From Saccharopolyspora shandongensis (GTDB lineage Bacteria; Actinomycetota; Actinomycetes; Mycobacteriales; Pseudonocardiaceae): a DNA stretch of 64,000 nucleotides. Below are positions 1 to 8,237 of this stretch, in pieces. How positions within the stretch are numbered: the stretch's first letter is position 1; every line of letters begins with the position of its first letter. Made by a program: the position numbers and the translations under genes. Under the pieces are notes generated by a model. That model was not told the origin of the DNA and did not search any database. It saw nothing but the letters and a program-made list of their open reading frames with translations. The stretch is taken from NCBI RefSeq assembly GCF_900106995.1, contig NZ_FNOK01000001.1, forward strand, positions 124,001-188,000, in the 5' to 3' direction.

Positions 1-426
1 CATGTAGCTGACGCCGGTCATCAGCCACTGCCGCAGCCGGGTGCCGAAACCGGCGCCCGCGACGACCTTGCTGGCCAGTTCGGGCGCGGCGGCGGTCGGC
101 TCCGGCGCGGCGGCCGGTTCTCGCTGCGCGGCGTCGGCGGCCTGGGCCAGCAGGCCCGCCGCGTCGTTGATGGCCTGCTTCACCGGGACCTCGACGACCG
201 GCTTGCCCGCGAAGCGCTCCCGGTCCCGGACCCCGACGTCGGCGGCGAAGATCACCGCGTCGGCCGCGGCGATGTCCGCCGCCGACAGCGGCGTCGAGCC
301 CGCCGAGCCCTGGGTCTCGACCAGCATCTCGTCCCCGGCCGACTTGGCGGCCTGTTCCAGGGCCTCGGCCGCCATGTAGGTGTGCGCGATACCGGTCGGA
401 CAGGCGGTGACGGCTACGTACTTCAC
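1..426 (-). CDS. fruA: PTS fructose transporter subunit IIB(C), N-terminal part (partial)
   Basis: This is the N-terminal 142 codons of a fructose-specific phosphotransferase permease; the rest lies off the left edge. The visible part is the cytosolic IIB domain, which takes phosphate from IIA onto the cysteine of [11 protein letters not shown] near residue 9 and passes it to incoming fructose. After about residue 100 an Ala/Pro/Glu-rich linker leads towards the membrane IIC domain, whose first residues ([14 protein letters not shown]) are just visible. The start is GTG at 424-426, sharing GTGA with the stop of the upstream IIA gene, so the two are translationally coupled. It is the last visible gene of the deoR-fruK-IIA-fruA operon. 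Confidence 0.93.
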   Translation of the reverse strand, partial: MKYVAVTACPTGIAHTYMAAEALEQAAKSAGDEMLVETQGSAGSTPLSAADIAAADAVIFAADVGVRDRERFAGKPVVEVPVKQAINDAAGLLAQAADAAQREPAAAPEPTAAAPELASKVVAGAGFGTRLRQWLMTGVSYM

Positions 427-875
427 GGCGCGACCTCCTCGCGGACGTACTTCGCGAGCTCGGCCGCGTCGGTGGCGTCCAGCAGCGTCTGCTTGAACTC
501 GGCGCGCACCAGGCGCCGGGCCAGCGCGGCGAGCACGGTCATGTGGTCGGCGCCGCCGCCTTCCGGCGCGGCGATGAGGAAGATGAGCTTCGCCGGGCCG
601 TCTTCGGCGCCGAAGTCGACGCCGTTGGTGCTGCGACCGAAGGCCAGCGTCGGCGCGGTCACCGCCGAGGAGCGGCAGTGCGGGATGCCGATGCCGCCCT
701 CCAGCCCGGTCGGCATCTGCTGTTCGCGGGCTTCGATGTCGGCCAGGAACCGGTCGATGTCCGTGACGCGACCGGCGGCGACCAGCCGCTCGGCGAGGTC
801 GCGCACGACGGCCCGCCGGTCGGTGCCCGCCAGGTCCAGTTCGACGAGGTCCGAGGTGATCAGTTCGCTAGTCAT
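423..875 (-). CDS. PTS fructose-specific EIIA domain protein
   Basis: A 150-residue stand-alone IIA protein of the fructose/mannitol family. It accepts phosphate from HPr on the histidine of GIPHCR (His66) and hands it to the IIB domain of the adjacent permease. The second conserved histidine of the family is seen in ADHMTVLA (His111). Many proteobacterial systems fuse this domain to HPr or to IIBC; here it is a separate gene, as is common in actinomycetes. It overlaps fruK upstream by ATGA and fruA downstream by GTGA, which fixes both starts and places it within one transcript. Confidence 0.94.
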   Translation of the reverse strand: MTSELITSDLVELDLAGTDRRAVVRDLAERLVAAGRVTDIDRFLADIEAREQQMPTGLEGGIGIPHCRSSAVTAPTLAFGRSTNGVDFGAEDGPAKLIFLIAAPEGGGADHMTVLAALARRLVRAEFKQTLLDATDAAELAKYVREEVAP

Positions 876-1816
876 GCCGCCACTCCGCTGAGGCTCACTG
901 TCTTGTCCACTGCATCCATCCGCACCCGCAGCGGGTGGATGTCGTCCGGGCCGGGCATCCGGCTGCCCGCCAGCCCGACCGCCGCCGTCCCGTAGGCGAC
1001 GGCGGTGCGCAGGGCGGCCGGCCCGATGCCGCCCGCCCGCAGGAATCCGGCGAGCATCGCGTCGCCCGCACCGACGGTGCTGCGCACCTCGGTCGCGCTG
1101 CTCGTGGCGTGCCAGGTGCCGGTCTCTGCGACCAGCACCGCACCCAGCTGCCCGAGGCTCACCAGCACGGTCGCCACGCCGCCGGCCCGCAGCCGGTGCG
1201 CGACGGCCAGCACGTCGCCGAGGTCCCGCAGCGGGCCACCGGTCAGCTCCGCGAGCTCGACGAGATTGGGTTTGACCAGGTCAGGCGCGGCCTGACAGGC
1301 CAGTTCGAGGGGACGTCCCGAGGTGTCGACGGCGACTCGCGCCCCGGCGCGGCGCGCGGCGGCGACGATCCGGGCGTGCAGGTCGTCCGGGCAACCGGCG
1401 GGCAGGCTGCCGCAGGTCACCAGCCAGTCCGCCCGGCCGGCCTGCTCGGCGGCGGCGCGCTCCAGCGCCGCGACCTCGGCCGGGGTGAGTTCCGGGCCTG
1501 GCTCGTTGAACTTGCTCGTGGTGCCGTCGGCTTCCACCACCGCGATGTTGCTGCGGGTCGGGGCCTGCACCGGCACCTCCACCACCGGCACCGCCTCCGG
1601 CGCCAGCAGCTCGGCCAGCCGCGCGCCCGCCGCGCCGCCGGAGGGCAGCACGGCGAGCGTCGGCACCTCGGCCGCGGCCAGCGCGCGGGCCACGTTCACA
1701 CCCTTGCCGCCCGGGTCCAGGCGCGTCCGGAGGGTGCGGTGCACCGCACCGGCCACCAGCCGGTCCACTTGGACGGTGCGGTCCAGGCTCGGGTTCGGCG
1801 TCACGGTCACGATCAC
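872..1816 (-). CDS. fruK: 1-phosphofructokinase
   Basis: A 314-residue PfkB-family sugar kinase that converts fructose 1-phosphate, the product of the PTS, to fructose 1,6-bisphosphate with ATP. The N-terminal signature GGKGVNVARAL lies near residues 37-47. The C-terminal signature STVGAGDAMLAGFL carries the catalytic base Asp252 and the anion-hole GAGD. Length and motifs are normal for FruK. It is coupled by 4-bp overlaps to the DeoR regulator upstream and EIIA downstream, so substrate import and its first catabolic step are expressed together. Confidence 0.95.
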   Translation of the reverse strand: MIVTVTPNPSLDRTVQVDRLVAGAVHRTLRTRLDPGGKGVNVARALAAAEVPTLAVLPSGGAAGARLAELLAPEAVPVVEVPVQAPTRSNIAVVEADGTTSKFNEPGPELTPAEVAALERAAAEQAGRADWLVTCGSLPAGCPDDLHARIVAAARRAGARVAVDTSGRPLELACQAAPDLVKPNLVELAELTGGPLRDLGDVLAVAHRLRAGGVATVLVSLGQLGAVLVAETGTWHATSSATEVRSTVGAGDAMLAGFLRAGGIGPAALRTAVAYGTAAVGLAGSRMPGPDDIHPLRVRMDAVDKTVSLSGVAA

Positions 1817-2574
1817 GCCAGCACCACTTCCGCTTCGATCTGCTTCAGTTCGTCGAGCGCCGCCTCGTCGAGGCCCTCGTCGGTCACCAGGACGTCGATC
1901 TCGGACAGCTCGGCGAACCGGCTGAACTGGTCGTCGCCGTACTTGCTGTGGTCGGCCAGCAGCACCCGCTTGCGGCAGGCGCGCACCATCGCCGCCTTGA
2001 CCGCGGATTCCGCCGGATCCGGGGTGGTGCAGCCGCGGGCGGCCGAGAAGCCGTTGGTGCCGAAGAAACCCACGTCGATGGTGAGGCCGCGCAGCACGTC
2101 GAGCGCCCAGGACTCCACCGTCGCCAGCGTGGTGCCGCGGATCCGGCCGCCGAGCAGGTGCAGGTTGTAGTTGTTGCGGGTGGCGAGCTGGTTGGCCACC
2201 GGCAGGGAGTTGGTGACGACGGTGAGCTCGCGGTCGGCGGGCAGCAGGCCGGCCAGCCGCGCGGTCGTGGTGCCCGCGTCGAACAGCACGGTGCCGCGGC
2301 TGGGCACCCGGTCCAGCGCGGCTCGCGCGATGCGTTCCTTCTCCCCCGCGTTGGTCTGGTCGCGCAGCGAGACGCCCGGTTCGAAGTCGAGCCGCTCGAC
2401 CGGGATCGCGCCGCCGTAGACGCGCCGCACCAGGCCTTGGCGTTCGAGCGCGGCGAGGTCGCGGCGGATGGTCTCGGGTGCCACCTCGAACTCGGCCGCC
2501 GCGGCCGTGACGTCGATGCGCCCGTCGCGTCGTGCTCGCTGCGCCAGGAGCTGCTGGCGCTCCGCCCCGTACAT
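1813..2574 (-). CDS. DeoR-family transcriptional regulator of the fructose operon
   Basis: A 253-residue DeoR/GlpR regulator. Residues about 5-60 form the winged helix-turn-helix, with the family signature APETIRRDLAALERQG. The rest is a DeoR sensor domain with the phosphosugar-binding pattern DAGTTTARLA and the segment GFFGTNGF. It is the first gene of the fru operon and overlaps fruK by 4 bp. The likely inducer is fructose 1-phosphate or a downstream phosphosugar, known for related FruR proteins and inferred here. Four 10-bp-spaced repeats in the region shared with ptsI are the obvious candidate operator. Confidence 0.92.
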   Translation of the reverse strand: MYGAERQQLLAQRARRDGRIDVTAAAAEFEVAPETIRRDLAALERQGLVRRVYGGAIPVERLDFEPGVSLRDQTNAGEKERIARAALDRVPSRGTVLFDAGTTTARLAGLLPADRELTVVTNSLPVANQLATRNNYNLHLLGGRIRGTTLATVESWALDVLRGLTIDVGFFGTNGFSAARGCTTPDPAESAVKAAMVRACRKRVLLADHSKYGDDQFSRFAELSEIDVLVTDEGLDEAALDELKQIEAEVVLA

Positions 2575-2601
2575 GCCCGTTGTCCTCCGGTTAATGTTTG
2601 G

Positions 2602-2637
2602 TGTTGCCTGATTGTGCCTCTTGTTGCCATATTGTCA
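2602..2637. promoter_or_regulatory. Helically phased repeat operator between deoR/fru operon and ptsI
   Basis: Four copies of a TTGTTGCC-like sequence start exactly 10 bp apart: TGTTGCC at 2602, TTGTGCC at 2612, TGTTGCC at 2622 and TTGTCAA at 2632. One helical turn between copies places them on one DNA face, as expected for an oligomeric DeoR-type repressor. The block sits in the 110-bp region between the DeoR gene (minus strand) and ptsI (plus strand), so one site could control both. Binding is inferred. Confidence 0.6.
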
Positions 2638-2684
2638 AGGCTTCGAGAACGCGAGGGAAACCTCCAGCACGATGGGAGTGGTCG

Positions 2685-4322
2685 ATGTCCACGCTGCAGG
2701 GCGTCGGGGTCAGCCCCGGCGAGGCGGCAGGCCCGGTCCTGTGGGTTCGTGACCGGTTGCCCGATCCGGCGCCCGGTCCGGCACCGGCCGATCCAGCGGC
2801 CGAGGCGGCGCGGATCCGCCCGGCCGCGGAAGCGGTGGCGCAGCGGCTGCTCGCCCGGTCGGAAGCCGCGACCGGCGAAGCGCGGGCGGTGCTGGAGATG
2901 ACCGCCGCGATGGCCGCCGACCCGGCGCTGCTCGGCAACGCCGAGAAGGCGGTCGCGCAGCGGGGCCTGCCCGCGCCGCGCGCGGTGTTCGAGGCGGCCG
3001 GGGAGTTCGCGGAACTGCTCGCCGCCTCCGGCGGATACCTCGCCGAACGGGTGCGGGACGTGCACGACGTCCGCGACCGGCTGGTCGCCGAGCTCACCGG
3101 CACCGCCCCGCCGGGCGTGCCCGAGCTGACCGGCCCGGCGGTGCTGGTGGCCCGCGATCTGGCCCCGGCCGACACCGCCGATCTGGATCCCGGCCTCGTG
3201 CTGGCGCTGGTGACCGAGGAGGGCGGCCCGACCAGCCACACCGCGATTCTCGCGCGGGCATTGGGAATTCCGGCGGTGGTCGCCGTGCGCGGCGTGCTCT
3301 CGGCAGCGGCGGCGGGAGCGCGCGTGGACGGCGCGGCGGGCACCGTCGAACTGCTGGAGCAGGCCGTCGCGCCCGAGTCCGCCGACCGCGCCGGAGCGCG
3401 GTGGCACGGTTCCGGCAGCACCGCCGACGGGCACCCGATCAAGCTCCTGGCCAACATCGGTTCCGCCGCCGACGCCCGGGCCGGCGTCGACGCGGGCGCC
3501 GAAGGATCGGGACTGTTCCGCACCGAGTTCTGCTTCCTGGACGCCGCGGTGGAACCCGACGCCGAAACCCAGCGGCAGGCGTACGCCGCCGCGCTGCGGC
3601 CGTTCGCGGGCAAGCCGGTCGTGGTTCGCACCCTGGACGCCGGGGCGGACAAACCCTTGCCGTTCCTGGACATCGCCGACGAACCCAACCCCGCGCTCGG
3701 GGTGCGGGGCCTCCGGGTCGCCTTCGACCGGCCGGAGCTGCTGGACCGGCAGCTCACCGCCATCGTCGCCGCGGCCGCCGAGACCGGGGCCGTGGTGTCG
3801 GTGATGGCGCCGATGGTCGCGACCGCGGGCGAGGCGGCGTGGTTCGCCGAGCGCGCCCGGGATGCGGGCGTCGAGCGCGTCGGCGTCATGGTCGAAACGC
3901 CCGCCGCCGCGCTCTGCGCCGACGAGATCCTGGACGTCGTGGACTTCGTCAGCATCGGCACCAACGACCTGGCGCAGTACACATGCGCGGCGGACCGCAT
4001 GACCGGCGCGCTGGCCGCCTTGAACGACCCGTGGCAGCCCGCGTTGTTGCGCCTGATCGCCGGGCTCGGCCGGGCGGGCCGGGAGCGCGGCAAACCCGTC
4101 GGCGTGTGCGGTGAAGCGGCGGCGGACCCGCTGCTGGCCGGCGTCCTGGCGGGCCTCGGCGTCACCAGCCTGTCGATGACCGCGACGGCGCTGGCGGCAG
4201 TGGGAGCTGCGCTGGCCGAACGCACCCTGTCCGACTGGCAGGACGCCGCCCGGCAGGCCGTCGCGGCACCGGACCCGGCCGAGGCGCGCAGCCGGGCCGG
4301 CCGCAGCCTCGAACGGGGCTGA
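2685..4322 (+). CDS. ptsI: Phosphoenolpyruvate-protein phosphotransferase (PTS enzyme I)
   Basis: Enzyme I of the PTS, 545 residues, transfers phosphate from PEP to HPr. The phosphorylated histidine lies in GGPTSHTAILAR (His185). The PEP-binding TIM-barrel half shows LFRTEFCFLD, NPALGVRGLR, SIGTNDLAQY and the cysteine loop PVGVCGEAAAD near the C terminus. I chose ATG 2685 because GGGAG lies 7 nt upstream and homologues begin at STLQGVGVSPG; an in-frame start at 2598 would add an unlikely 29 residues inside the operator region. It is divergent from the fru operon and probably co-controlled with it. A strong hairpin follows the stop. Confidence 0.95.
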   Translation: MSTLQGVGVSPGEAAGPVLWVRDRLPDPAPGPAPADPAAEAARIRPAAEAVAQRLLARSEAATGEARAVLEMTAAMAADPALLGNAEKAVAQRGLPAPRAVFEAAGEFAELLAASGGYLAERVRDVHDVRDRLVAELTGTAPPGVPELTGPAVLVARDLAPADTADLDPGLVLALVTEEGGPTSHTAILARALGIPAVVAVRGVLSAAAAGARVDGAAGTVELLEQAVAPESADRAGARWHGSGSTADGHPIKLLANIGSAADARAGVDAGAEGSGLFRTEFCFLDAAVEPDAETQRQAYAAALRPFAGKPVVVRTLDAGADKPLPFLDIADEPNPALGVRGLRVAFDRPELLDRQLTAIVAAAAETGAVVSVMAPMVATAGEAAWFAERARDAGVERVGVMVETPAAALCADEILDVVDFVSIGTNDLAQYTCAADRMTGALAALNDPWQPALLRLIAGLGRAGRERGKPVGVCGEAAADPLLAGVLAGLGVTSLSMTATALAAVGAALAERTLSDWQDAARQAVAAPDPAEARSRAGRSLERG

Positions 4323-4331
4323 CCCACCGCG

Positions 4332-4378
4332 GCGAACGGCCCGTTCACCTCGCCCAACGGCGCGAACGGGCCGTTCGC
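4332..4378 (+). terminator. Rho-independent-type terminator after ptsI
   Basis: A perfect 15-bp inverted repeat (4332-4346 with 4364-4378) has a 17-nt loop and is followed by ACTTTT. It sits 10 bp after the ptsI stop and separates it from the exonuclease gene. Confidence 0.8.
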
Positions 4379-4479
4379 ACTTTTCCACCCATTTCTCTTC
4401 GGAGGTGCGCGCACATCCGCGGGTCGGCCCCGGCAGGTCGCGCACATCGGCGAGCACCGACGTGACAAGCTGGCGCACT

Positions 4480-5415
4480 GTGACTGGTCCTCTGATGCTC
4501 GTCGATTCGGCAGGGTTGTGGTTCCGCTCGTACTACGCGCTGCCGGACTCGCTGACCGCGCCGGACGGCACGCCGGTGAACTCGGTGCGCGGTTTCTGCG
4601 ACATGCTCGCCAAGCTGATCACCGACCGGCGCCCGTCCCGGCTGGTGGCCTGCCTGGACAACGACTGGCGGCCGCAGTTCCGGGTCGACGCCCTCCCGTC
4701 CTACAAGGCGCACCGCGTCGCCGAGGACGATCCCGACGCCGAAGAGGTGCCGGATTCGCTGTCCCCGCAGGTTCCGGTGATCCTCGAAGTGCTCGACGCG
4801 GCGGGCATCGCCACCGCCGAGGCGGAGGGCTACGAGGCCGACGACGTCATCGGCGCGCTCGCCGATCGCGAGGAGAAGGACGCGGTGGAGGTCGTCACCG
4901 GCGACCGGGACCTGTTCCAGCTGGTGCGCGACCGGCCCACCTCGGTGCGGGTGATCTACGTCGGCGCGGGCCTGGCGAAGGCCCAGGACTACGGCCCCGC
5001 GGAACTCGCCGACAAGTACGCCCTCTCGGCCGACCGAGCCGGGGACGACTACGCGGAAATGGCGGTGCTGCGCGGAGATCCGTCGGACGGGCTGCCCGGG
5101 GTGGCGGGCATCGGCGAGAAGACGGCGGCGAAGCTGATCACCCAGTTCGGCTCGCTCGAAGCGCTGCTGGCGGCGGCCGACGGCGGCGACTCCCGCCTGA
5201 CGCCGCGAGTCCGCGGCAAGCTCGCGGACGCCGCCGACTACCTCGCGGCGGCCCCGTCGGTGGTCCGGGTGGCGCGCGACGCCCCGGTGGTCATGGACCG
5301 CGCGGATGACGCGCTCCCCCAGTCCCCGGTGGACATCGACCGGTTGCGAGCGCTCCAGCAGACTTGGGGCCTGGGCGCGAGCATCGACCGCCTCATCGCC
5401 GCGCTCAGCGAATAG
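4480..5415 (+). CDS. 5'-3' exonuclease (PolI N-terminal / FEN family)
   Basis: A stand-alone flap/5'-3' exonuclease, about 311 residues from GTG 4480 (ATG 4495 is an alternative). The N terminus PLMLVDSAGLWFRSYYALPD and the acidic clusters ACLDND, EGYEADDVIG and VTGDRDLFQL carry the metal-binding carboxylates of the family. The helix-hairpin-helix region DGLPGVAGIGEKTAAKLI binds DNA backbone. Such short proteins are separate from DNA polymerase I in actinomycetes and are thought to act on flaps or RNA primers. The gene stands alone between two terminators. Confidence 0.9.
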   Translation: MTGPLMLVDSAGLWFRSYYALPDSLTAPDGTPVNSVRGFCDMLAKLITDRRPSRLVACLDNDWRPQFRVDALPSYKAHRVAEDDPDAEEVPDSLSPQVPVILEVLDAAGIATAEAEGYEADDVIGALADREEKDAVEVVTGDRDLFQLVRDRPTSVRVIYVGAGLAKAQDYGPAELADKYALSADRAGDDYAEMAVLRGDPSDGLPGVAGIGEKTAAKLITQFGSLEALLAAADGGDSRLTPRVRGKLADAADYLAAAPSVVRVARDAPVVMDRADDALPQSPVDIDRLRALQQTWGLGASIDRLIAALSE

Positions 5416-5425
5416 CCCCAACGAC

Positions 5426-5470
5426 CGAAGGGCGTCTTCCTCTTGCACAGCGAGGAGAAGACGCCCTTCG
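5426..5470. terminator. Bidirectional hairpin terminator
   Basis: A 14-bp perfect stem (5426-5439 with 5457-5470) lies between the ends of the convergent exonuclease and metallo-hydrolase genes, so it can serve both. Confidence 0.8.
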
Positions 5471-5476
5471 TCATCG

Positions 5477-6316
5477 TCAGGATTCCACTGTGGAGCTCTG
5501 CCGCAGGTGCCGGTCGAACTCGATCGGGTCGTGCGCGCAGAACACGTCGACCTGACCCCGGTGCGCGGTCACGAGATCGTGCAGGCGGTCCTGGTTCCGC
5601 CGCCGCTGCGGGCCGAGCACCTGCACCCGGTTCTGGAAACGGCTCAACACCGGCGTGCATCGAGGTTGCTCCGCCATCTCGCCGTGGAAGAAGTAGGCGT
5701 CACCGGCGTGCAGCAGCCACCGGCCATCGGAGCGCCGCACCGCCACGCCGGTGTGCCCGCGGGTGTGCCCGGCCAGCGGGATGAGCAGGATCTCCGGCGG
5801 CAGGCCGGGCAGATCGCGCACCGCTTCAAAGCCGAACCAGCGCTCCCCGCCGGCACTGCCGTGCAGGTTCCACTTAGGACCGTGCTGCCGCTGGTGGCCG
5901 AGGAAGCGCGCCCGTTCCGGGCCGTTGAGCATCGCCTGGTGCTCCACGTCGTGCACGTGGACCTGGGCGTGCGGGAAGTCCGGCAGGCCGCCGGCGTGGT
6001 CGCGGTCCAGGTGGGTCAGCACGATGTGCCGCACGTCCTCGGTGCGGTACCCGAGGCCCTCGACCTGCGCCGCAGCCGTTTCCGCCACGTCCAGCACCGG
6101 GCGGGTCAGCCGCAGCCAGCTCCGCTCCAGGTTCTCGACGTGCGTGGTGACGTCCGGGACGCCGAGCCCCGTGTCGACCAGCACCAGCCCCTGCTCGGTC
6201 TCGATCAGCAGGCAGTGGCAGACCAGCCGCGCCGCGCCGAACACCCCGCCGCCGTCGTTGACCAGCCGGCCGCCGAGCGGCCGCATCGTCCCGCAGTTCA
6301 GGTGGTGGATCCGCAT
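5477..6316 (-). CDS. Metallo-beta-lactamase-fold hydrolase
   Basis: A 279-residue MBL-fold protein. The zinc signature is VLTHLDRDHAGGL, a THxDxDH form of the HxHxDH motif. Further ligands are LAGHTRGHTG, LLHAGDAYF and the late AHDPIEFD. This resembles lactonase-like or glyoxalase-II-like branches, but the substrate is not evident. The ATG overlaps the TetR stop by one base (TGATG), so it is co-translated with and probably controlled by that repressor. A TetR plus MBL pair suggests inducible hydrolysis of a small ligand, possibly a lactone signal; that is inference. Confidence 0.85.
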   Translation of the reverse strand: MRIHHLNCGTMRPLGGRLVNDGGGVFGAARLVCHCLLIETEQGLVLVDTGLGVPDVTTHVENLERSWLRLTRPVLDVAETAAAQVEGLGYRTEDVRHIVLTHLDRDHAGGLPDFPHAQVHVHDVEHQAMLNGPERARFLGHQRQHGPKWNLHGSAGGERWFGFEAVRDLPGLPPEILLIPLAGHTRGHTGVAVRRSDGRWLLHAGDAYFFHGEMAEQPRCTPVLSRFQNRVQVLGPQRRRNQDRLHDLVTAHRGQVDVFCAHDPIEFDRHLRQSSTVES

Positions 6317-6903
6317 CAAGCCTGCTCCGCCCGAACGCGCTCCAGCAGGTCGGCCAGTTGATCGCCCACCGTCCGCAGCGCCGCGACGTCGCGCTGGACC
6401 TTGCAGAGCAGCAGCGCGCCTTCGAGCATCGACAACGCGATCACCGCGAGCTCCTCGGCCCGCGCCGCCGGAATGCCCCAGCCGGTGAACGCCGCCGTCA
6501 GGCCCACCAGCCAGGTCCCGTACGCGCCGTCGCACGCCGACCTGACGTCCGGGCTGTCCGCGCTCGCCTCCAGCGCCACGGTGGCCACCGGGCATCCCCT
6601 GCTGAAGTCCGATTCCTCCAGGGCATGCGCGAAGTGCGCCATCATCGCCGCGACGGCTTCGCGCGGCCCGCTCGCCTCCGCCAGCACCGCCGCCAGCAGC
6701 TCGGCCACCTGCCGCCCGGACGCCTCCACGGCCTCGGCGGCGAGCTGCTGCTTGCCGCCCGGGAAGTGGAAGTACAGCGAGCCCCGCGGAGCCTCGGCTT
6801 CGGCGAGCACCTGGTTGACGCCCGTGGCGTGGTAGCCCTGCCGCCGGAACAGCTCCATCGCGGTGTCGAGCATCTGCTGCTTCGTCTGCGCACCTTTCCT
6901 CAC
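6316..6903 (-). CDS. TetR/AcrR-family transcriptional regulator
   Basis: A 195-residue repressor. Residues about 8-55 form the TetR helix-turn-helix (MLDTAMELFRRQGYHATGVN followed by GSLYFHFPGGK). The C-terminal ligand domain resembles the LmrA/YxaF group. The start is GTG at 6901-6903 with no Shine-Dalgarno in the 3-nt gap to the upstream palindrome, so the mRNA may be leaderless. It is coupled to the MBL-fold gene, and a 30-bp palindrome just upstream is the likely autoregulatory operator. Confidence 0.9.
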   Translation of the reverse strand: MRKGAQTKQQMLDTAMELFRRQGYHATGVNQVLAEAEAPRGSLYFHFPGGKQQLAAEAVEASGRQVAELLAAVLAEASGPREAVAAMMAHFAHALEESDFSRGCPVATVALEASADSPDVRSACDGAYGTWLVGLTAAFTGWGIPAARAEELAVIALSMLEGALLLCKVQRDVAALRTVGDQLADLLERVRAEQA

Positions 6904-6906
6904 GCA

Positions 6907-6936
6907 GAAAATATGACACTCGGTCTACATATTTTC
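6907..6936 (-). promoter_or_regulatory. Palindromic operator of the TetR gene
   Basis: GAAAATATG (6907-6915) and CATATTTTC (6928-6936) form a perfect 9-bp inverted repeat with a 12-bp spacer. It lies 4 bp upstream of the TetR GTG start and overlaps a plausible -10 (TATTTT on the minus strand). The AT-rich arms stand out from the GC-rich surroundings. Confidence 0.7.
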
Positions 6937-7000
6937 AAGCCGGACGCGCCGCACCGCGGTGTTTCGGGCCGCCGCAGCAGCCCGAAGCACCCGCGAGCGG

Positions 7001-8200
7001 TCAGAAGTTGGTGCCGCACCAAGGCGTTTCGGCCGCGGCGAACAGCCGGTCCGCCGCGGCGACCGCCGCCGGGTCACGCGCCTCGATCCGGCCGCCCGCC
7101 ACCAGCCCCGACGCCGTCTGGTCGCCCAGGTACAGCGCCGCGAGCACCGCGACTTCCAGGACGAGCTGGGGTTCGTCGGAACACCGGTCCACGCCGTCCG
7201 GACCGACCTGGTAGCGGCCGTCGTTGTGCGGCAGGAACTCGTCCCGTACCTCGATCACCACCGGATCGCCCGGGCCGAAGGTCCGCGCCCGCAGCGCTTC
7301 GAGCACGTCCACCAGGCGCAGCCACAGATCGTCGCCGACGCCGGTGACCTGGCACTGGCGACGATCGGTCAGCCACCACTCCAACGGCTCGTCCAACGGC
7401 CGATTGCGGCCCACCACCCGGTCCACGAGGTCGACGCCGAGCAGGAACCGCCACAGCTGGGTCGCCGCCGCCGCATTCGCCGTCTTCAGGTCGTGGACCT
7501 GCAGCGAGCTGACGTCCTTGTCGTTCTTCGCCTCGTACAGGGCGAAACCGTCGTCCAGCCCGTCGCCGTCGGTGTGCACCGCGACCATGACGCCGTCGCC
7601 GAGCCACGACCGCTGCCCCGCCCACCACGCGTCGTCCCGGCCGATCTGCCCCGGCCGGTCCTGATCGCAGCGCTGGTAGAGCGCGGACAGGATCGGCGCC
7701 GCCTCGTCCTGGTCCAGCACCCGCACCTGGCCGCCCACCGGCGCGCTCGCGCGCAGCGCCGCCCGGCGGCGGTCGAGCTCCACCGTGCGGGACCGGCTGG
7801 CCACGCCGTAGCCGAACCGCTCGTAGATCACCGCCTCCGAGGCGTGCAGCATCGCCACCGCCTCGCCGCGTCGCCGCGCGTCGTCGAGCTGCGCCCGCAT
7901 CAACGACGTGAGCAGCCCACGCCGGGTCCGGTCGGCGCGAACGCCGACCCCGGTCACCGCGCCGACCGGGAGCCTGCGCCCGCCGGGCACCGCGACGACG
8001 TTCGTCGTCGCCATCGCCGTGCCGGCCAGCGCACCGTCGACGAATGCGCCCAGCACCCGCCCCGGCTCGTACCGCCCGACGCTCTGCTCCCACTCCTCGT
8101 CCTTCGACGAGCGCAGCAGCAGGGCGCGACGGAACAGATCGTGGGCTTCGCGGAACTCGCTTTCGGCCAGGGGCCGCACTTGATGACCGGTCACGCCCAC
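7001..8200 (-). CDS. eis: Eis-family N-acetyltransferase
   Basis: A 399-residue protein of the Eis family (enhanced intracellular survival), acetyl-CoA-dependent acetyltransferases of aminoglycosides and other amines. The N-terminal GNAT domain shows the acetyl-CoA loop VRADRTRRGLLTSLM near residues 88-101. Tyr126 in EAVIYERFGYG aligns with the general acid Tyr126 of M. tuberculosis Eis. The chain ends in CGTNF, so the terminal Phe carboxylate thought to act as general base in Eis is kept. A central GNAT-like domain and a C-terminal SCP2-like domain complete the fold. Monocistronic; the native substrate cannot be read from sequence. Confidence 0.9.
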   Translation of the reverse strand: MGVTGHQVRPLAESEFREAHDLFRRALLLRSSKDEEWEQSVGRYEPGRVLGAFVDGALAGTAMATTNVVAVPGGRRLPVGAVTGVGVRADRTRRGLLTSLMRAQLDDARRRGEAVAMLHASEAVIYERFGYGVASRSRTVELDRRRAALRASAPVGGQVRVLDQDEAAPILSALYQRCDQDRPGQIGRDDAWWAGQRSWLGDGVMVAVHTDGDGLDDGFALYEAKNDKDVSSLQVHDLKTANAAAATQLWRFLLGVDLVDRVVGRNRPLDEPLEWWLTDRRQCQVTGVGDDLWLRLVDVLEALRARTFGPGDPVVIEVRDEFLPHNDGRYQVGPDGVDRCSDEPQLVLEVAVLAALYLGDQTASGLVAGGRIEARDPAAVAAADRLFAAAETPWCGTNF

Positions 8201-8237
8201 GATCTTCCCGGTCGGATCCGTCCAGGTCGACCGGTTT

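Noticed and set aside
1884..4478. Long open frame antisense to ptsI (864 codons)
   Set aside because: It is an artefact of GC-rich codon bias opposite ptsI and the DeoR gene; its product is Arg/Gly-rich with no domain or start signal.
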